Part shown: positions 10,482 through 19,566 of the stretch, in pieces
Numbering within the stretch: position 1 is the first letter of the stretch
Layout: each line of letters starts with the position of its first letter
Assembly: GCF_015476235.1 (NCBI RefSeq)
Contig: NZ_CP064338.1
Span: forward strand, 2,852,001 to 2,916,000
Source of the DNA: Caldimonas thermodepolymerans
GTDB lineage: Bacteria > Pseudomonadota > Gammaproteobacteria > Burkholderiales > Burkholderiaceae_C
Direction of reading: 5' to 3'
Length of the DNA: 64,000 nt
The notes under the pieces: model-generated
What the model was told of the DNA's origin: nothing
Databases searched by the model: none
The model's input: only the letters and a program-made list of their open reading frames with translations
Translations under genes and position numbers: made by a program

Positions 10482-13400
10482 TCAGGCGTGGGGCAGGCGC
10501 GTCACGCCGGGCGGGGTCAGGCGCACCACCGCAAGCACCCGGTCGCCATCGTTCTCCAGCGTCAGGCGCGCGCTGCGGCGCGGCAGCAGTGCGCGGATCA
10601 GCCCGAGCCCCGAGACGCCGCCCGGGATCTGGGCCAGCGTGAAGCCCGCCGGCAGCCGGCCGGGGTTGGACACCTCGATCTGCACCGCATCGGGCTCGCA
10701 TGCCAGCCGGCAGCCCACCTCGCCGGAGGCGCTGTGCTTGATCGCGTTGGTCAGCAGCTCGTTGAGGGTCAGCGCGATCGGGATCGATTCGGCCTCGGGC
10801 AGCACCCAGGCCTGGGCGTCCTCGCCTTCGATGCGCAGTGCGATCGGCCGGTCGAAGGTCTTCTGCACCGAGCCGGTGATCGCCTCGACCACGCGGGTCA
10901 GGCGCAGCGGCCCGACCGAGCCCACCTGCAGGCCGTAGACATGCGCGATGGCCTGCACCTGGCCGGCCACCTCGCTGATCGGCCCGGCCATCTCGGGCTT
11001 GCGCATCGCGATCTGCTGCAGCAGGCCGGCCACGCCCTGCAGGTTGTTCTTGATGCGGTGGTGCACCTCCTTGACCAGCAGCTCGCGCTGGGCGATGGCC
11101 GCTTCCAGCCGGGCCTCCTGCGCGGCGCGCTGCTCGGTGACGTTGGTGGCCACCAGCAGCAGCTGGTCGGGCGGCTGGCCCGGGCGCGCCAGGGGCAGGT
11201 AGCGCGCGTCCCACACCGTGGTGCTGCCGTCGCCGGCATCGAAGCGGTACTCGCGCTGCGTCACGCCGTCGCTGGCCAGCGCCGCGGCCATGTCGGCGCG
11301 CATCAGCGCGGCCTCGCGCGGCGGGTAGCTGTCTTCCAGCGTGCGGCCGACCAAGGCGCCGACCTCGCGGCGCGCCAGCTCGGCGGCCACCGGGTTGACC
11401 TGCAGGATGCGCAGCGTGCGGGCGTCGAACAGCGTGATCGCCATCGGCGCCAGGTCGATCAGGCGCTGCAGCGAGGCCTGCGCCTCGGCGATGCGCTGCT
11501 CGGCCTGGCGGCGGCTGTCGATGTCCAGCAGCGCGTACGTGATCTCGCGGCCGTGCGGGCCGCTGCCGGTGACCACCGCGTTGCCGACCACCCAGAAGTT
11601 GCGCCCGTCGCGCGCGCGCAGCTCGCACTCGAAGTTCTGCGTCTGGCCCAGTTCGAGGTGCGCCACCGCGGCCTGCTGCAGCGGATGGTCCGGGTCGTCG
11701 GTGGCGACCACGCTGATCGGCTGCCCGGAAAAGTCGGCCAGGTCGCCGCCGAACATGCGGCGCGCCGAGCGGTTCATCCACTCGATGCCCTGCGGCCCGA
11801 CGGTGACGATGCCCACCAGCACCGAATCGAGGATGGCGCGCGTGCGTTCGGCCTGGATCGCCAGCGCCTGCTCGGCCAGCCGGCGCGCGTCGACATTGAC
11901 GTAGGAGGCGATCATCCCGCCGTCCGGGTCGCCTTCGTGCACCAGGCGCTTGTGCACCTGGACCCAGCACAGCACGCCGTCCTTGCGACGCAGCAGCCGC
12001 TCGCCGGTCCAGCGCCCGGTGCGCAGCAGCGCCTCGCTCTGCTCGGCGTACAGCCGCGCGTGGTCGTCCGGGTCGGCGAACAGGGCGCGCTGCTCCAGCT
12101 GTTCCAGCTCCCAGGGAGCGTAGCCGCTGAGCAGGCTGAAGCCTTCGTTGGCGCGCTGGATGCGGCCGTGGCGCAGGAACACGATGCCGACGTCGGACAG
12201 GCTGAACATCAGCTCGCGGTCGCGCGCCACCGCCTCCAGCTCGGCCTGCTGCAGCTTCAGGCGCGTGACGTCGGACAGCACGACGATGGATTCGATCTCG
12301 GGGCCGCTCGCGTCCATGCGCCGCATCGACAGCGCGCACCAGCGCGTCGGCTGGCCGGGCCGCGCGATCTCGATCTCGGTCTCGTACAGCAGCGTCTGCG
12401 ACAGCACGTGCATCGCTTCGCCGATCAGGCGCGCCGCATCGACGCTGGAGGGCAGCAGGTCGGCGAAGCGCTGCTCGCGCGCCGCGTCCGGGGCCAGCCC
12501 GAGCAGCCGCTCGAACTGGCGGTTGTAGCGCAGCAGGGTCTGGCCGCGCAGGTAGGCAATGCCGGCGGTGACGCTGTCGAGGATGGAGGTCAGCTCGCGC
12601 AGCAGCCGCTCGCTGCGCTGCTGCATCAGGTGCTGCTCGGTGACGTCGAGCGTGACCACCGCCATGCTGCGCTTGCCCGAGCGCAGCAGGCGCGGCTCGA
12701 CCCGGGTGTGCAGCCAGCGGGTGCCGAGCTCGGGGTGCTGGATCGCATAGCGCGCCTCGGCGCGGCCGCCCTCGCGCAGCGCCTGCTGCACGCGGTCGAA
12801 TTCGGGCAGGGTGTCCGGGCGCACGCGCTCGCGCTGGATGGCCCGGAACTCGTTGTCCATCACCCCGCCGCCCTCGCCGGCCACCGCGCGGCCCAGCTGC
12901 AGCACGCCGGTGTCCTCGTCGAAGGTGGCCAGCTCGGCCTGCGCGGTCTCGGCCAGCGCGCCGAGCTGCGATTCGGCCATGTCGAGCCGCTCCTCGGCGG
13001 TGCGGTCCTCGATCACCACCATGTAGCGCCGCTGGCCGTTGCGCACCTCCAGGCAGCGCACCACGGCGTGCAGCACGCGCTCGTCGCCCAGGTGGTCGAC
13101 CAGGGCATCGCGGTGCAGCGGCTCGCTGCCCGGGTACAGCGAGGCCAGCGGCCCGCCCACGTACCAGCCGAGCAGGTCCTGCAGGCGCGGATGGGCCTGC
13201 GACAGCGACAGCGGCACCTCGCCGATCAGCTGGTGCAGCGCGCGGTTGGAGCGCACGATCAGGCCGTCCTCGTCAAACAGCATCATGCCCACCGGCGACA
13301 GGTCGAACCACTGGTCCAGCTCGTGCACCGAGCGCTCGGCGCGTTCGCGCGCCTGGTGTTCGGCGGTGCAGTCGTACAGCACCGACAGCAGCAGCACCCG

Positions 13401-14132
13401 GCCGCGCGCATCGCGCACCTGGCGGTGGGCGGCGCGGTACCAGCGGGTGCGGCCGCTGGCGTCGATGAAGCGCTGCTCACCCATCACCGACGTGCCGGCG
13501 CGCTCCAGCTCCTGGTCGAGCCGGTGCCGCAGTGCCTCGCGCTGTTCACGGTCCTCGGGATGGAACAGCACCGCCGGGTCCAGCCCGAGCAGGTCCTCGC
13601 GGGCATAGCCGCTGTAGTCGAGCAGGGCCTGGTTGACGTCGACGATGCGGTGCTCCGCGTCCTGCAGCACCACCGGAAACGGCGAATGCCAGAACATGCA
13701 ACGCAGCTCGCGCAGGGCGGTGCCGTCGTCGGGTTCCGCCGCGGGGCCGGGCTCCGGGTCCTCCGGCAGCACCGGCACGACCGGCTCGAAGCGCAGCAGC
13801 CAGCCCTCGCGTGCATCGCCGACCAGGCGCAGCCGCGCGGGCAGGCCGCCCGGCAGGGTCACCTCCGGCCCGACCAGCGACACCGGCGCGAACCCCGATT
13901 CGCGCGCGGCCTGGCGCAGCTGGTGGATCACCCACTGCACCGCCGGCAGCCCGAGCGGCGAGACCAGCGACGACAGCATCGCGTTGGCCGGCAGCTTGAG
14001 GCGGGCATGCAGCGCGGCGTTGGCGCCGGCGATCGCGCCGGTGGGCGTCAGCCGCAGCGCCGGCACGTCGGAGCGCTCGAACGCCCCGGCGCGGCGCTCG
14101 CCCGGACGACCGGCCTCGGGCTGCGCGCTCAT
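10482..14132 (-). CDS. Soluble multi-PAS sensor histidine kinase (HisKA_2/HWE-like)
   Basis: 1216 aa with no membrane segment seen. I count about eight PAS/PAC units before the catalytic part, for example HSPFPVVLQDAEHRIVDVN, LSPVGMMLFDEDGLIVRSN, LDSVTAGIAYL, LSDVGIVFLRHGRI, LDSVLVGIVTV and LAPMAITLFDA. The H-box is EVHHRIKNNLQ near residue 1024, the signature of HisKA_2-type kinases, followed by a C-terminal HATPase (N-box NELLTNAIKHS). There is no receiver domain. The ATG at 14132 has a strong GGGGGAGG ribosome site; a longer frame to 14264 is not needed. It lies upstream of, and in the same direction as, the REC-ANTAR gene, its most likely partner. With so many PAS domains it could integrate several cytoplasmic signals; ligands are unknown. 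Confidence 0.87.
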   Translation of the reverse strand: MSAQPEAGRPGERRAGAFERSDVPALRLTPTGAIAGANAALHARLKLPANAMLSSLVSPLGLPAVQWVIHQLRQAARESGFAPVSLVGPEVTLPGGLPARLRLVGDAREGWLLRFEPVVPVLPEDPEPGPAAEPDDGTALRELRCMFWHSPFPVVLQDAEHRIVDVNQALLDYSGYAREDLLGLDPAVLFHPEDREQREALRHRLDQELERAGTSVMGEQRFIDASGRTRWYRAAHRQVRDARGRVLLLSVLYDCTAEHQARERAERSVHELDQWFDLSPVGMMLFDEDGLIVRSNRALHQLIGEVPLSLSQAHPRLQDLLGWYVGGPLASLYPGSEPLHRDALVDHLGDERVLHAVVRCLEVRNGQRRYMVVIEDRTAEERLDMAESQLGALAETAQAELATFDEDTGVLQLGRAVAGEGGGVMDNEFRAIQRERVRPDTLPEFDRVQQALREGGRAEARYAIQHPELGTRWLHTRVEPRLLRSGKRSMAVVTLDVTEQHLMQQRSERLLRELTSILDSVTAGIAYLRGQTLLRYNRQFERLLGLAPDAAREQRFADLLPSSVDAARLIGEAMHVLSQTLLYETEIEIARPGQPTRWCALSMRRMDASGPEIESIVVLSDVTRLKLQQAELEAVARDRELMFSLSDVGIVFLRHGRIQRANEGFSLLSGYAPWELEQLEQRALFADPDDHARLYAEQSEALLRTGRWTGERLLRRKDGVLCWVQVHKRLVHEGDPDGGMIASYVNVDARRLAEQALAIQAERTRAILDSVLVGIVTVGPQGIEWMNRSARRMFGGDLADFSGQPISVVATDDPDHPLQQAAVAHLELGQTQNFECELRARDGRNFWVVGNAVVTGSGPHGREITYALLDIDSRRQAEQRIAEAQASLQRLIDLAPMAITLFDARTLRILQVNPVAAELARREVGALVGRTLEDSYPPREAALMRADMAAALASDGVTQREYRFDAGDGSTTVWDARYLPLARPGQPPDQLLLVATNVTEQRAAQEARLEAAIAQRELLVKEVHHRIKNNLQGVAGLLQQIAMRKPEMAGPISEVAGQVQAIAHVYGLQVGSVGPLRLTRVVEAITGSVQKTFDRPIALRIEGEDAQAWVLPEAESIPIALTLNELLTNAIKHSASGEVGCRLACEPDAVQIEVSNPGRLPAGFTLAQIPGGVSGLGLIRALLPRRSARLTLENDGDRVLAVVRLTPPGVTRLPHA

Positions 14133-14316
14133 GGCCTCCCCCGCGTGTCGACGCACCGCCGCGGCGCGACCACGCGCCGGCCGCGACGGGGCGGGCGCGG
14201 GATCCCGGATGCAAGGCCGAGGGAAAGACTGCTCATCGGGCCACCATGGTCTGACTGGCCCCAAGTGTAGAGGCAGCCGCGACCCGGCAACCGGCCGTGC
14301 CGCGACCGCGGCCGGA

Positions 14317-15507
14317 TCACTCCAGCTGCGCGGCCATCGTCAGGGTGCCCAGCACCGCACGGTTGACTTCCAGCAGGCTCATCAGCAGGCCTTCGGCCAG
14401 CTCGTTGATGACCGGAGCGGTTTCGGTCTCGACCGCCTTGGTCAGCTCCAGGTACGGGTGGTACGGCCCGGTGCCTTCGACCAGGGCCTGGTACACCCGC
14501 TCGGGCACGGGGATGGTCTGCAGCAGCTCGTGGAACGGCTTGTTGAACAGCCGGTCCAGCAGCGAGAACACGCCGCAGATGAACACCTCGCCGCGGATCT
14601 CCTCGTCGCCGGTGTTGGCGATCAGCTGCTCCATCAGCAGGCCGCGGCGCACCGAGGCGTACATCACCGGACGCATGTTGACGTCCTTGCTCGCGGTGGC
14701 CAGCAGCAGCGCCAGCCAGCGCTTGAGCCGTTTGTAGCCGAGCAGCATGATGGCATGGCGGAACGAGCTGATCTCGACCGACAGGCCGAAGGCCGGCGAG
14801 TTGATGTAGCGCATCAGCTGGAAAGCCAGCGCCGGGTCGCGCTTGAGCACGGCGTCGAGCTTGTCGACGTCGTCGCCGTCGTCGACGCGGCGGATCAGCT
14901 CCACCAGCACCGCGAGGTCAGGCTGGCCGGCGCGGCTGCCCGACTGGGTGACCACGTCCTCGATCGGCCAGCCCAGGATGGCGACCGCCCCGCGCGCGAA
15001 GCTCGCCTCCATCTCGCTGACGGTGCGCACCCCGCTCTGGATGAAGCCCACCGAACGCGCCGGGCGCGTGGCGGCCTGGCCTGGCACCTCGTTGCGGCGC
15101 CGGTCGTCGGCCAGGTCGATGATCGAGTACTTGAAGCAGGGCAGCAGCTCGCGCGGCAGCGTGGACGTCGGCCGGCCGTGCAGCAGCAGCGTGGTGCCGC
15201 GCAGCGACAGCAGGGCCTGGGTGTTGGCCGGGTCGCAGGCGATGAACGAGGGAATCTCGATCATCACGTTGGACAGCGGCGTGGCCCGCAGCAGGTCGTT
15301 GAGCAGCGTCTCGCTCATGATGTTGAGCGACACCCGCGCCCCGCCCTCGGGCCACACCTCGGCGATCGCCGCGAGCAGCTGGTCGGCCTGCATCGGCACG
15401 CCGGTGCGCAGCGCGGACACGGTCAAGCGGGTGGCCACCACCGAACGCTGGCGATCGATCATCGGCGAGTAGCTCAACGCAATGTTGCGAAGAACGTTGT
15501 TGTCCAT
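14317..15507 (-). CDS. EAL-like/HDOD domain signalling protein
   Basis: 396 aa, YuxH-like architecture. The N-terminal half (about 1-190) resembles an EAL domain in layout but shows no EAL motif, so phosphodiesterase activity is unlikely. The C-terminal half (about 195-390) is an HDOD domain (for example AVLKRDPALAFQLMRYINS and HAIMLLGYKRLKRWLALLL), a module related to HD hydrolases that usually lacks metal ligands and acts in signalling. The gene starts 51 nt after flgL on the same strand behind a purine-rich AAGAAGAG stretch, so it may be the last cistron of the flg operon. A role in linking c-di-GMP or growth signals to motility is inference. Confidence 0.85.
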   Translation of the reverse strand: MDNNVLRNIALSYSPMIDRQRSVVATRLTVSALRTGVPMQADQLLAAIAEVWPEGGARVSLNIMSETLLNDLLRATPLSNVMIEIPSFIACDPANTQALLSLRGTTLLLHGRPTSTLPRELLPCFKYSIIDLADDRRRNEVPGQAATRPARSVGFIQSGVRTVSEMEASFARGAVAILGWPIEDVVTQSGSRAGQPDLAVLVELIRRVDDGDDVDKLDAVLKRDPALAFQLMRYINSPAFGLSVEISSFRHAIMLLGYKRLKRWLALLLATASKDVNMRPVMYASVRRGLLMEQLIANTGDEEIRGEVFICGVFSLLDRLFNKPFHELLQTIPVPERVYQALVEGTGPYHPYLELTKAVETETAPVINELAEGLLMSLLEVNRAVLGTLTMAAQLE

Positions 15508-15557
15508 GCGGCTTTCTTCTCTTCTTGTGCAGGCCTGACGGGACCCTGTCCGTCAAA

Positions 15558-16763
15558 TCAACCGAGATACTGGAACAGCGACAGGCGCTGCACCTGGGCG
15601 TAGGTTTTCAGGGCCGCATCGTAGCCGGTTTGCCTGGTCTGGAAGTCGCTGATGCCCTCGACAAGGTCCAAATCTTCCGCATTCGAGCGCTCGGTCTTGG
15701 CCTGCAGCTCGGTTTCACCCAGGCGGTCGGACACCGCGTCGGCCCGGTTCAGGGTGTCGCCGACCGCACTGCGCACCGACTGCATGCGCACCAGCAGCGA
15801 GTCGACGTCGCGCAGCCCGTCGTTGACCGTCTGCGTCACCTGGCCGCTGCCCGCGCCGGGCTGCTTCAGGCCGGCAATCACCCGGTCGAGCACGTCGAAG
15901 ACCGACAGCGACCCGGTGCTGGGCTCGATGCTGAACCGGTCGCCGTCGGCCGGCGCCCCGCTGATCGTGAACGACATGCCGTCGATCTCGATGGCCTTGC
16001 CGCTTTCGTAGGTGCCGGTCACCGGCGCCCCGTCGGGCGTGCCGTCGGGGTTGCGGCGCTGGATCGACCAGGTGGTGGTCCCGCCGGTGACGCTGAAGTC
16101 GATGTCGTAGCCGCGGTCCAGGATCGCGGCCGGGTCGGTGACGCGGCCGGCGTCGATCCACGCCGAGCCCAGGGAGGTGACGGCGCGCGTCTCGAACACG
16201 CCGTTGCCGCTCGGCGCGGTCATCCAGGCGTAGTGGCCGTCCACCGTCATCGGCAGGGCCTCGTCGGAGGCCACCGAGGCTGCGCCGCCGACGCCGCGGT
16301 ACTGCACGCCGCCGGGCGCATCGACGAAGGGCTGGCCCAGCGTGCCCTGCCCCGAGAACAGGTAGGTGCCGGCGCCGTCGCTGCGGTTGGCGATCGACAG
16401 CAGCTGGTCGCGGTACTGCTGCAGCTGCTCGGCGATGCTCTTGCGCTCGGCGTCGGTGTAGGTCGCGTTGCCGGCGGCCACGAGGCTGTCGCGCACCGCC
16501 TGCAGCATGTCCACCGCGTCGCCGAGCGCGCTTTCGGCCAGCGTCATCGCGTTGCGGCTGGCATCCACCGCGCGCTGCGAGACCTGCGCGCGCTGCGCCG
16601 CGGCCAGCGCCCGCTCGGCGCGTGCGGCAGCCGTCGGGTCGTCGCTGGCGCGCAGCACGCGCTTGTTGCTGGTGAGGCGTACCTGCGACTCGGCCAGCTC
16701 CTGCTGGCGCTTCTGCAGGTGGGCGATGGTGTTGTCGTAGGCGTTGGCGGTGGCGATACGCAT
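15558..16763 (-). CDS. flgL: Hook-filament junction protein FlgL (HAP3)
   Basis: 401 aa. Second hook-associated protein at the hook-filament junction, exported by the flagellar type III system. The N-terminal helix region (MRIATANAYDNTIAHLQKR, then SNKRVLRASDDPTAAARAE) and the C-terminal helix (AEDLDLVEGISDFQTRQTGY ending in RLSLFQYLG) are the flagellin-like D0/D1 segments that pack in the junction; the centre is variable. A ribosome site AAGGA precedes the ATG at 16763. It follows flgK by 18 nt at the end of the flg operon. FlgL normally needs the chaperone FlgN, which is encoded at 27.3 kb. Confidence 0.95.
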   Translation of the reverse strand: MRIATANAYDNTIAHLQKRQQELAESQVRLTSNKRVLRASDDPTAAARAERALAAAQRAQVSQRAVDASRNAMTLAESALGDAVDMLQAVRDSLVAAGNATYTDAERKSIAEQLQQYRDQLLSIANRSDGAGTYLFSGQGTLGQPFVDAPGGVQYRGVGGAASVASDEALPMTVDGHYAWMTAPSGNGVFETRAVTSLGSAWIDAGRVTDPAAILDRGYDIDFSVTGGTTTWSIQRRNPDGTPDGAPVTGTYESGKAIEIDGMSFTISGAPADGDRFSIEPSTGSLSVFDVLDRVIAGLKQPGAGSGQVTQTVNDGLRDVDSLLVRMQSVRSAVGDTLNRADAVSDRLGETELQAKTERSNAEDLDLVEGISDFQTRQTGYDAALKTYAQVQRLSLFQYLG

Positions 16764-16781
16764 GGTTCAGGTCCTTGTGCT

Positions 16782-18689
16782 TCAACGTCCGACGGTCTGC
16801 AGCAGGCTGTCGAACACCGTCTGCGCGATCTGCAGCACCTTGGCGGCGGCCTGGTAGCTTTGCTGGAACTGGATCAGGCGCGCGGCTTCCTCGTCCAGGT
16901 TGACGCCGGCGACGCTGGTGCGCGCCTGCTCGGCCTCGCGGGCGATGGCGTCGGACATCTCGGCCGACGCCTTGGCGCCCTGCACGCGCACGCCCACGGC
17001 CGCCATCACGCTGGCATAGGCGTCGGTGATGGTCTCGCCGCCGGTGGCCACGCCGCCCACCAGCTGCTGGCCGACCAGCGGGGCATCGCGCAGGGCCAGC
17101 AGGCCCAGCGCGTTGCCGTTGTTGGAGGGCGTCACCGTGGCCGGCTGCACCAGGATGCGGTCGCCCGGCTGCGGCGTGCCGGTGAGGGTCAGCTCCCAGC
17201 CGTTGATGCGGATCGGCTCGCCCGGCACCAGCGAAGTCGGCACGGTCCCGCTGACCGTGCCGTTGACGGTGAACGTGGTGGGCGAGGTGAACGTGATCTC
17301 GATCGGCTCGGCCAGGTTGGGGTCGACCTGCGCCGGGATCAGGCCGGACACCGCGACCGTGCCGGTGTTGCCCGGCGGCAGCGTCGCGATCACCGGCGAG
17401 GCGGCCGCGATGCCGCGCGGGTCGCCGAGCAGGCTGCGCATGTCGCCGGCGGCCTGGCGCAGCGGCTGCAGCAGGAAGCGGTCGCCCTCGGCCGGCGTGC
17501 CGGCAGGCACCGTGATCGTCAGCCCGTCGAACTCGGTGCCCGGCGTGTACGGCACGCTGGTGCCGTCGCTCAGGCGCGTGAGCTGCCAGGCCCCGCCCTC
17601 GTAGCGCAGTTCGTAGTCGCTCGCGGCCAGCAGGTGGGCGGAACTGACCGCCACCTCGGGCAGCGCCGAGCCGGTGTTGCGGCTGCTGGGCAGCACCCGG
17701 GGCGCGGCGGTGGACAGCAGTGCGGTGCCCGGCTGGCCGGCCTGGTCCAGCCCGAGCGCATGCTGCGCGTTGAGCGCACTCGAGAATGCCAAGGCCAGGC
17801 GGCCCAGCTGGTTCTGCGCATCGGCCAGGTCGGTGCGCTGGAAGCGCAGCAGGCCGGCCAGCGAACCGCCCGAGAGCGTGTTCTCCGGCAGCAGGCGGTC
17901 GACGTTGCCCTCGTGCACCGCCAGCCGCATCACCGAGGCGTCGTACTCGTCCGGCACGGCGCGCAGCTCCAGCGCGTGGTTGCCCAGCACCAGGCGCTGG
18001 CCGCCGCCGATGAACAGCCCCACCGTGCCGTCGTCGGCCGGGATCTGCGTGACCTGCACGTACTTGTTGATCTCGCGGATCAGCTGGTCGCGCTGGTCGA
18101 GCAGGTCGTTGGGCTCGTGGTCCAGGCCCTGCACGCGGGCGATCTGCTGGTTCAGGTCCGCGACGCGGCGCGCCAGCTCGTTGACGGTGGCGATGCCGGT
18201 CTTGAGCTCCTGCGTCACGCCGGACTGCAGCGTGGCCAGTTCCTGCGCCGCGGAGCGGAAGCGCGAGGCCAGTTCCTCCAGCCGCGACAGCACCACCTGG
18301 CGCGCCGACGAGTCGGTCGGCCGGCTGGCCACGTCGACGAAGGCATTGAGCACCTGGCTGGCCGCATGGCCCAGGCCGGCCTCGCCCATGTCGAACACCT
18401 GCTCGAGGCGCTGCAGCTGGGTCAGCCGCGTGCTGTCCATCGAGGCGATCGACAGCGTCGCGGCGGCCTCGCGGGTCAGGAAGGCGTCGTGCGCGCGGCT
18501 GACGGTGGTGATCGCCACCCCGTAGCCGAAGAAGCCGCGTCCGGTGTACTGGCCGCCGGCGGTCTCGAGCTGGACCGACTGGCGCGAGTACCCCGGCGTG
18601 TTCGCGTTCGAGATGTTGCCGGCGGCGGTGTCGATCTGGGCCTGTGCGGCGAACATCGCCCGCGTGCCGATACTCAGTATCCCTGCCAT
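16782..18689 (-). CDS. flgK: Hook-filament junction protein FlgK (HAP1)
   Basis: 635 aa. First hook-associated protein, joining hook to filament. The N-terminus (MAGILSIGTRAMFAAQAQID, then ISNANTPGYSRQ) has the typical rod/hook-type motif, and the C-terminus (VNLDEEAARLIQFQQSYQAA, KVLQIAQTVFDSLL) is the conserved FlgK end. The centre is long and Gly/Thr/Pro-rich. It lies 7 nt after flgJ and 18 nt before flgL, so these are cotranscribed. FlgK is a substrate of the export system and a client of FlgN. Confidence 0.95.
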   Translation of the reverse strand: MAGILSIGTRAMFAAQAQIDTAAGNISNANTPGYSRQSVQLETAGGQYTGRGFFGYGVAITTVSRAHDAFLTREAAATLSIASMDSTRLTQLQRLEQVFDMGEAGLGHAASQVLNAFVDVASRPTDSSARQVVLSRLEELASRFRSAAQELATLQSGVTQELKTGIATVNELARRVADLNQQIARVQGLDHEPNDLLDQRDQLIREINKYVQVTQIPADDGTVGLFIGGGQRLVLGNHALELRAVPDEYDASVMRLAVHEGNVDRLLPENTLSGGSLAGLLRFQRTDLADAQNQLGRLALAFSSALNAQHALGLDQAGQPGTALLSTAAPRVLPSSRNTGSALPEVAVSSAHLLAASDYELRYEGGAWQLTRLSDGTSVPYTPGTEFDGLTITVPAGTPAEGDRFLLQPLRQAAGDMRSLLGDPRGIAAASPVIATLPPGNTGTVAVSGLIPAQVDPNLAEPIEITFTSPTTFTVNGTVSGTVPTSLVPGEPIRINGWELTLTGTPQPGDRILVQPATVTPSNNGNALGLLALRDAPLVGQQLVGGVATGGETITDAYASVMAAVGVRVQGAKASAEMSDAIAREAEQARTSVAGVNLDEEAARLIQFQQSYQAAAKVLQIAQTVFDSLLQTVGR

Positions 18690-18696
18690 GGAGCCC

Positions 18697-19566
18697 TCAC
18701 ATCAGCGCACGCTGCAGCCGCAGCGTGGTGTTGATGACCTTCTCCAGCTTGTCCGCGTACGCCGGGTCGGTCGCATAGCCGGCCTTCTGCAGTCCCTGCG
18801 CGAAGCCCTCGGCCGTCTGCCCACGGCGCATCACCTCGGCGTAGCGGTCGTTGTGCTTCAGCAGACGCGCGTAATCGCGGAACGCGTCCTCGTAGGAGTC
18901 GTAGGCACGGAAGCGCGCCGTCACCTTGCGCGGCTGGCCGTTGACGTATTCGGTGGTGGTGATCTCGGCGACCTTGCCGGTCCAGCCGGCACCGGCCTTG
19001 ATGCCGAACAGGTTGTGCGAGGGCGAGCCGTCGGGCATGCGGATCTCGCGCCGGCCCCAGGCGGATTCGTGCGCGGCCTGCGCGAGGATGAACTGCGCCG
19101 GGATGCCGGTCTCGCGCGTGGCGACCTGCACCGCATCCCAATGCTGGCGCAGGAAGTCGCCCTGGGCACCGGGCGCGCGCGGCGCCGCGATGTCCTGCGG
19201 CAGCTTCGCAAAGCGCGCCGGCAGCGTGCGGGTCAGCGTGGCGCTGGTGGCCGCCTCGGGGCCGCCGACCTGGCGCGACAGCTGCTGCGCGATGAGGTCG
19301 GCCAGCCCGCCCGGGCGGCCGCTGAGCTGCGAGGCGTACTGCACGTCCAGCATGTCGGTGGCGAGGTCGGAGCCCTCGTTGTCGAACATGCCGGACTTCA
19401 TCGTCGCCTCGCGCATGCTCTTCAGCAGCTCCTGCATGAACACGGCCTCGAACTGCCGCGCGGCCTCCTTGAGCGCCGCCTTCGGGTCCTTGGCCGCGGC
19501 ACCGCGCAGGGCGTCGAGCGACTTCACGTCGCTCGTCAGGCCCTGGGGGGGAAGGCTGACCGCCAT
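18697..19566 (-). CDS. flgJ: Rod-cap / peptidoglycan hydrolase FlgJ
   Basis: 289 aa, dual-domain FlgJ. The N-terminal ~100 residues (KEAARQFEAVFMQELLKSMR; LATDMLDVQYASQLS) form the rod-assembly domain. The C-terminal ~150 residues (FILAQAAHESAWGRREI, NLFGIKAG) are a glucosaminidase-type domain with the expected catalytic Glu in AHESAWG, cutting peptidoglycan so the rod can pass. The start at 19566 shares one base with the flgI stop (TGATG), giving translational coupling; the frame stays open much further upstream within flgI, but that part is a shadow. Confidence 0.95.
   Translation of the reverse strand: MAVSLPPQGLTSDVKSLDALRGAAAKDPKAALKEAARQFEAVFMQELLKSMREATMKSGMFDNEGSDLATDMLDVQYASQLSGRPGGLADLIAQQLSRQVGGPEAATSATLTRTLPARFAKLPQDIAAPRAPGAQGDFLRQHWDAVQVATRETGIPAQFILAQAAHESAWGRREIRMPDGSPSHNLFGIKAGAGWTGKVAEITTTEYVNGQPRKVTARFRAYDSYEDAFRDYARLLKHNDRYAEVMRRGQTAEGFAQGLQKAGYATDPAYADKLEKVINTTLRLQRALM

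Noticed and set aside
10335-14270. Plus-strand open frame of about 1310 codons
   Set aside because: Antisense to the multi-PAS kinase, whose domains are clear; low-complexity composition and no motif.
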